Of a stretch of 64,000 nt of DNA, positions 59,985-64,000 are shown piece after piece. The position numbers and the translations under genes are program-made. A model generated the notes under the pieces. It did no database searches. It was not told the origin of the DNA and saw only the letters and a list, made by a program, of their open reading frames with translations. Within the stretch, counting starts at the first letter, position 1. Every line of letters begins with the position of its first letter. The stretch comes from G965233625 sp965233625 (GTDB lineage Bacteria > Planctomycetota > Planctomycetia > Pirellulales > Pirellulaceae). The stretch covers positions 4,526,001 through 4,590,000 of the forward strand of contig OZ247499.1 of assembly GCA_965233625.1 (NCBI GenBank). The letters are read 5' to 3'.

Positions 59985-60473
59985 ATGCAGCGCGTCATTC
60001 TATTCACGGCGGCAGCGTTCACCTTGCTATGTTTGACCGCGACACAGACATCGTTTGCGGATGAGCCAGTCACGTTGATCGGGACCATTGTGAAGTGGCG
60101 GTACCCGGACGCAGAAATTGGCAAAGCGGAAATGTCGGACGCTGCCACCATTGCGGCGGACGGCCAGCGCACGGCGCCTTCTTCGATGCTGAAGACCACG
60201 ATGACAACGCCCGATTCAGTGGACAAGGTTCTGGACTTCTATCAGAAGCTGTTGAAACGCAACCCGGCAAATGACGAAAAACTGGGAACCGGTGCGAAGG
60301 CCGGTCGGTCAGTCATTTTTAGCGATGAATCCGCAGGGCGCCCGTTCGCCTTTCACACAATCCTCGTCAACGCACGGAATACCTCAACGACTCTCGTCAT
60401 CACGCGTGGCAAAGGTGAGAAGCTGACACGGATCACCTGGAAGCAGTACCTGAGGCATGAAGTTGGCGGCTAG
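59985..60473 (+). CDS. Small secreted protein, divergent from the halogenase operon
   Basis: The protein has 162 residues from the ATG at 59985 with GGGGAGA upstream. Signal peptide (VILFTAAAFTLLCLTATQTSFA). The mature part has a helix of the type seen in small periplasmic domains (TPDSVDKVLDFYQKLLKRNPAN) and beta strands (SVIFSDE, FHTILVNARNTSTTLVIT). No family recognised. The 265-base divergent region to the AsnB-like gene must hold both promoters. Confidence 0.75.
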   Translation: MQRVILFTAAAFTLLCLTATQTSFADEPVTLIGTIVKWRYPDAEIGKAEMSDAATIAADGQRTAPSSMLKTTMTTPDSVDKVLDFYQKLLKRNPANDEKLGTGAKAGRSVIFSDESAGRPFAFHTILVNARNTSTTLVITRGKGEKLTRITWKQYLRHEVGG

Positions 60474-60561
60474 TTGTCGTGCGTGGTTCTCTGGAATTAC
60501 CTCCCGCGAGAAGTTACGCTGAAAGGTTCATTCAACACTTGAATTCTAGGTGTCCCGTACC

Positions 60562-62076
60562 ATGAACCACGCTTCCAGATCTTCGTTAGAACTCACCCGC
60601 AGGCAGTTGTTCGGGCGTAGCGCTTTGGGGCTGGGGACGGTGGCGCTCGCGCAATTGATGGGGCCGCAGTTGATGGGTCCGCAGTTGCTGGCGGCGGATG
60701 CGGCGGACAAGCAGGGTGGGCTGCATCATCCGGCGAAGGCTAAGCGGGTGATCTACCTGTTTATGTCGGGCGGGCCCAGCCACCATGATCTGTGGGATTA
60801 TAAGCCGAAGCTGAAGGAGATGGCCGGGCAGCAGTTGCCTGCTCATATCCGTAATGGTCAGCGGGTGACGGGCATGACCGCCAACCAGAAGAGCGGCCTC
60901 CCACTGGCGCCGAGTAAGTACAAATTTACGAAGCACGATAACAACGCAGACGGCGTCTGGGTCAGCGAACTGCTGCCACACACCGCCACCGTGGCCAAAG
61001 AGTTGTGCGTTGTCCACACCGCGTTTACGGAAGCGATCAACCACGACCCGGCGATCACATATATACAGACCGGCAGTCAGATTCCGGGGCGGCCCAGCCT
61101 GGGTTCGTGGCTGAGCTATGGTCTGGGCAGTGCGAATGAAAACCTGCCGGGCTATATCGTGATGCACGCCCGCACAAACTTCGCGGAGCAGAGTCTGTTC
61201 AACCGCCTGTGGGGTTCCGGCTTCATGCCGTCGCACCATCAGGGCATCCTGATGCGCAGCCAGGGCGACCCGGTGCTGTACCTTAGCAATCCGGCAGGTG
61301 TCAGCCGCAAAGACCGCCGCGCGCAGCTTGATGCGCTGGCGGCGATCAATCAGGGACAGCACGAAGCGTTCGGCGACCCGGAAGTACTGGCCCGCATCAA
61401 GCAGCACGAAATGGCGTACCGCATGCAGTCTTCCGTGCCAGAGCTGATGGACCTTTCCAAAGAGTCCAAAGAAACTTTCGACCTGTATGGCGAAGAAGCG
61501 AAGCAGCCCGGTACGTTCGCCGCCTGCTGCCTGAACGCGCGGCGGCTGGCCGAACGCGGCGTGCGGAACATTCAGATTTTCCATCGCGGCTGGGACGCAC
61601 ATGGCAACCTGCCACGCGAACACGAATCGCAATGCAAGGATGTTGACCGTGGCTGCGCCGCACTGATCAAAGACCTGAAACGCCGCGGCATGCTGGACGA
61701 TACGCTGGTGATCTGGGGCGGCGAATTCGGCCGCACGGCCTACTGTCAGGGCAAGCTGACGCCGCAGAACTATGGCCGCGATCATCATCCGCGGTGCTTC
61801 ACCGTCTGGATGGCCGGCGGCGGTGTGAAGCCCGGCATTACCTACGGCCGCACCGACGACTACGCCTACAACATTGCCGACGCAGACGGCAACCCGCTTG
61901 ATCCGCAGCCCAGCAAAGAAAAGTGGACGCCCGGCTCGATGCACATCCACGACCTCAACGCCACCATCCTGCACCTGGCGGGCATCAATCACGAAAAGCT
62001 CACCTACCGCTACCAGGGCCGCGACTTCCGCCTGACCGATGTTCACGGGCATGTGATGAAAGACCTGCTGCAGTAG
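60562..62076 (+). CDS. Tat-exported DUF1501 (sulfatase-like) protein
   Basis: The protein has 504 residues from the ATG at 60562 (a GTG at 60550 is in frame). ELTRRQLFGRSALGLGTVALAQL is a twin-arginine signal with a short QLMGP duplication after it. KRVIYLFMSGGPSHHDLWDYKPKL, DTLVIWGGEFGRTAYCQG and GRDHHPRCFTVWMAGGGVKPG are DUF1501 signatures of the alkaline-phosphatase superfamily. These genes usually pair with a DUF1549/DUF1553 cytochrome-domain gene; none is adjacent here. Substrate unknown. Confidence 0.93.
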   Translation: MNHASRSSLELTRRQLFGRSALGLGTVALAQLMGPQLMGPQLLAADAADKQGGLHHPAKAKRVIYLFMSGGPSHHDLWDYKPKLKEMAGQQLPAHIRNGQRVTGMTANQKSGLPLAPSKYKFTKHDNNADGVWVSELLPHTATVAKELCVVHTAFTEAINHDPAITYIQTGSQIPGRPSLGSWLSYGLGSANENLPGYIVMHARTNFAEQSLFNRLWGSGFMPSHHQGILMRSQGDPVLYLSNPAGVSRKDRRAQLDALAAINQGQHEAFGDPEVLARIKQHEMAYRMQSSVPELMDLSKESKETFDLYGEEAKQPGTFAACCLNARRLAERGVRNIQIFHRGWDAHGNLPREHESQCKDVDRGCAALIKDLKRRGMLDDTLVIWGGEFGRTAYCQGKLTPQNYGRDHHPRCFTVWMAGGGVKPGITYGRTDDYAYNIADADGNPLDPQPSKEKWTPGSMHIHDLNATILHLAGINHEKLTYRYQGRDFRLTDVHGHVMKDLLQ

Positions 62077-62145
62077 TACATCGCTGTCAAATCAAATAAG
62101 GTTCAACGGTTTGAGGGTTGAATCCTTGTTTCACCAGGTAATGAA

Positions 62146-62889
62146 ATGGCCGCAAAGCTTTCTGTAAATCTCAATGCCATCGCCTATCTCAGAAATAGGC
62201 GGGAACTGCCGTGGCCTAGTGTGACGGGCATCGGGCGTATCAGTCTTGAAGCAGGCGCCCACGGGCTGACGGTTCATCCCCGGCCGGATCAACGGCACAC
62301 GCGCTACACAGACCTGCCAGAACTCCGGGCGGTGGTCGATGAATTCCCTGACTGCGAATTCAACATTGAGGGCTATCCGACAGAGGAGTTTCTCGGACTT
62401 GTCGAAGCTAACAAGCCGGATCAGGTAACCCTGGTGCCAGATGATCCGGGCCAGGAAACCTCGGATCATGGCTGGGACATTTCACTGCACGAGAGCTTTC
62501 TGCGGAGTGTCGTGCAGCGGTTAAAGAATGGGGGATTTCGAGTCTCGCTATTCTGCGAGCCCGTAACCTCCGCAACGGACCTCGCCCTGGCGCGGGAGTT
62601 AGGCGCCGACCGGGTGGAACTTTTTACCGGACCTTATGGCGCCACAATCAATGATGCCGATAAAGCGAAATCGCGCGTTGCAGATCTGGCGAAAACCGGC
62701 GCCGCGGCCATCGCAGAGGGTCTGGCCGTTAATGCAGGCCACGACCTGACGGTCGACAATCTGCCCGCACTTGTACAGGCGATTCCGGATCTGGCAGAAG
62801 TTTCCATCGGGCACGGGCTAACCGCAGACGCCCTTCAATACGGAACGCCGGAAACAGTCAGGCGGTTTCTGGGGGCGTTGGGCGGATAG
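62146..62889 (+). CDS. pdxJ: Pyridoxine 5'-phosphate synthase
   Basis: The protein has 247 residues behind AGGT. LSVNLNAIAYLRNRRELPWPSV, AGAHGLTVHPRPDQRHTRYTDL, FNIEGYPTEEFLGLV, QVTLVPDDPGQ, VELFTGPYG, NAGHDLTVDNLP and EVSIGHGLTADAL follow PdxJ from end to end, in the planctomycete/Chlamydia-like variant with VNLNAIAYLRN instead of VNIDHVATLRN. It condenses 1-deoxy-xylulose 5-phosphate with the aminoacetone phosphate intermediate in vitamin B6 synthesis. No other pdx gene in the window. Confidence 0.95.
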   Translation: MAAKLSVNLNAIAYLRNRRELPWPSVTGIGRISLEAGAHGLTVHPRPDQRHTRYTDLPELRAVVDEFPDCEFNIEGYPTEEFLGLVEANKPDQVTLVPDDPGQETSDHGWDISLHESFLRSVVQRLKNGGFRVSLFCEPVTSATDLALARELGADRVELFTGPYGATINDADKAKSRVADLAKTGAAAIAEGLAVNAGHDLTVDNLPALVQAIPDLAEVSIGHGLTADALQYGTPETVRRFLGALGG

Positions 62890-63035
62890 CAGCATCAAAG
62901 TGTATTTTCATATGCGGGAATACACGCACTTGCGACATTTCCAGACAAATTTGGATACAATATCCGCAGCCCGCTAACGAATAACGGGCGAACTTTTGCG
63001 GCAAACCCTTTAACCCCTACAAGGTGCATTCCTCC

Positions 63036-63173
63036 ATGCCCAAAGATAAAGCTGTCTTCCTCGGACTGAATCAGACCGGCGTTCTTGTGATGGTTATTCT
63101 CCTCGTCTTCACCGGTCCGTGCCTGTTCTGGCTGCCGTGGGTGATCGACAGCATGAAGGGAGAGCCAGAATAA
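63036..63173 (+). CDS. 45-residue single-helix membrane protein
   Basis: Too short for most gene finders but well formed: ATG at 63036, AAGGTG about ten bases upstream, TAA at 63171. MPKDKAVFLGLNQTG is followed by a strong helix (VLVMVILLVFTGPCLFWLPW) and VIDSMKGEPE. Codon use matches neighbours. I recall very similar short proteins in other planctomycetes. It precedes a HemX/CcsA-like gene, so it may be an accessory of haem or cytochrome biogenesis. Confidence 0.7.
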   Translation: MPKDKAVFLGLNQTGVLVMVILLVFTGPCLFWLPWVIDSMKGEPE

Positions 63174-63322
63174 ACCGGCCTAACACGCGCACTTTCTAAT
63201 CGGCGCTGTACGATTCAGGCAGTGACGGGGTATAATAGTAAGTCCGGCAAGTCGCCGTTCTGATGGTTTGGCGCCAGATATTCAGGCCGCATGCCATCGC
63301 GCCCCGTCCCACCTGGCGTACG

Positions 63323-64000
63323 ATGTCTCAATTCATAGCTGGCATATCGGTTTTCTGCATCGCAGCAAGCTACGGCGTTACCTTTGTGTTAGAGGTATCG
63401 CGGCTGTTCTTCCGTGCGCCCGTGCGAATCGCCGTGATGTTCGCCTTCGCGGCGGCCGGGCTAATTGCTCACACGCTGTTCCTCGGGCGTGAAGCCATTA
63501 CTGGCGACGGGCCTCCGCTTTCAAGCTGGCAGGAATGGTGCCTGATGGTGGGCTGGCTTGTTGTGGTCGCCTATCTCATTCTGGCGCTGCGAAAACCAGA
63601 CACAGCGTTCGGCGTATTCCTGCTTCCCGTGGTGCTTGCCCTGACAGGCGCCGCGTATCTGTTGGGCGACGGTCAGCGTTTTGAACCTGCTGAAGCCACG
63701 CAGTTCTGGCGGATTGTACACGGGCTGGCGCTGCTTTCGGGCACAGCCGTGGTGACGCTGGGTTGTGCCGCGGGGACGATGTTCCTGCTGCAGTCCTACC
63801 GGCTGAAACACAAGATGCCGCCCGGCGGACGGTTCAAACTGCCCAGCCTAGAGACGCTTCAGCTGGCCAGTGAAAGAAGTCTGGTTGTATCGACGCTGTT
63901 GCTGATGGCAGGGCTGTTATCGGGCATCGTTCTCAACGCCATCGAACATCTTGACGATAATAAAGGTGTGGCCTGGACGGACCCCGTTGTCTGGACATCG
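63323..64000 (+). CDS. HemX/CcsA-like cytochrome c assembly protein (truncated by window end)
   Basis: The frame is open to the last base: 226 residues from the ATG at 63323 (MSQFIAGISV); an ATG at 63263 would add 20 basic residues. At least six membrane helices. IVHGLALLSGTAVVTLGCAAGTMFLLQSYRLKHK and LPSLETLQLASERSLVVSTLLLMAGLLSG are typical of the HemX branch of the CcsA family, often found just before hemA. The WWD-like end begins at VAWTDPVVWTS. Start choice is uncertain because neither ATG has a clear ribosome-binding site. Confidence 0.85.
   Translation, partial: MSQFIAGISVFCIAASYGVTFVLEVSRLFFRAPVRIAVMFAFAAAGLIAHTLFLGREAITGDGPPLSSWQEWCLMVGWLVVVAYLILALRKPDTAFGVFLLPVVLALTGAAYLLGDGQRFEPAEATQFWRIVHGLALLSGTAVVTLGCAAGTMFLLQSYRLKHKMPPGGRFKLPSLETLQLASERSLVVSTLLLMAGLLSGIVLNAIEHLDDNKGVAWTDPVVWTS

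Noticed and set aside
60586..62052. 488-codon open frame antisense to the DUF1501 gene
   Set aside because: A shadow of the strong DUF1501 match on the other strand; no motif or start signal.

Overview
The window looks like part of a planctomycete chromosome, probably from the Pirellulales/Planctomycetales. The evidence is family content: three secreted sulfatases, a Tat-exported DUF1501 protein, PQQ and NHL beta-propellers, a prenyltransferase-repeat protein, several zinc-ribbon proteins, leucine-rich repeat proteins anchored by an LRLATLL-type helix, a tyrosine-rich 'YHYPYVYYPQ' secreted protein, and dispersed intergenic repeats whose translation gives 'NPKRERG'. GC is high except in a few AT-richer islets. 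I saw no tRNA, rRNA, CRISPR array, transposase or prophage.

Layout. 1-8.7 kb: an unrecognised gene pair, a THUMP-like methyltransferase, a YezG-like protein, sulfatase 1, LarE, then a nucleotide-sugar block (GDP-mannose dehydratase, GDP-6-deoxyhexose reductase-like protein, UDP-glucose dehydrogenase). 9-11.3 kb: groES-groEL with a strong terminator. 11.4-26 kb: mostly secreted or membrane proteins (YHS-like, NHL propeller, sulfatase 2, LRR protein, stand-alone WWD/CcsA-like protein, DUF1853, intact and frameshifted copies of a cupredoxin-like gene, a two-domain protease). 26-39.7 kb, all minus strand: a long ExbB/ExbD-centred locus with a TonB-like protein, a PQQ/TPR membrane protein, a TPR-solute-binding-protein fusion, a prenyltransferase-repeat protein and a terminal Vsr endonuclease. 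40-46.7 kb: GspF-like protein, LRR protein, an accessory protein that recalls AAA+ 'ternary systems', sulfatase 3, CsgG-like and ankyrin lipoproteins. 46.7-48.3 kb: two AT-richer immunity-like genes and a ParE-type toxin-antitoxin pair. 48.4-55.9 kb: small conserved proteins, two TadE-like pseudopilins and a 1155-residue unknown. 55.9-60.5 kb: a compact minus-strand asparagine-synthetase-like, radical SAM and flavin-halogenase operon that looks like a small natural-product pathway. 60.5-64 kb: DUF1501, PdxJ, a 45-residue membrane protein and a truncated HemX/CcsA-like gene.

The two most interesting items are the halogenase/radical-SAM/AsnB-like operon with a possible small upstream ORF, and a nested inverted-repeat element present in eight copies. 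One repeat copy is flanked by a 20-nt direct repeat and one is built into a gene's N-terminus. Three copies lie within the ExbB/ExbD locus. The Exb locus itself also seems worth study as a planctomycete-type envelope machine. All family assignments are from reading translated sequence; no searches were run.
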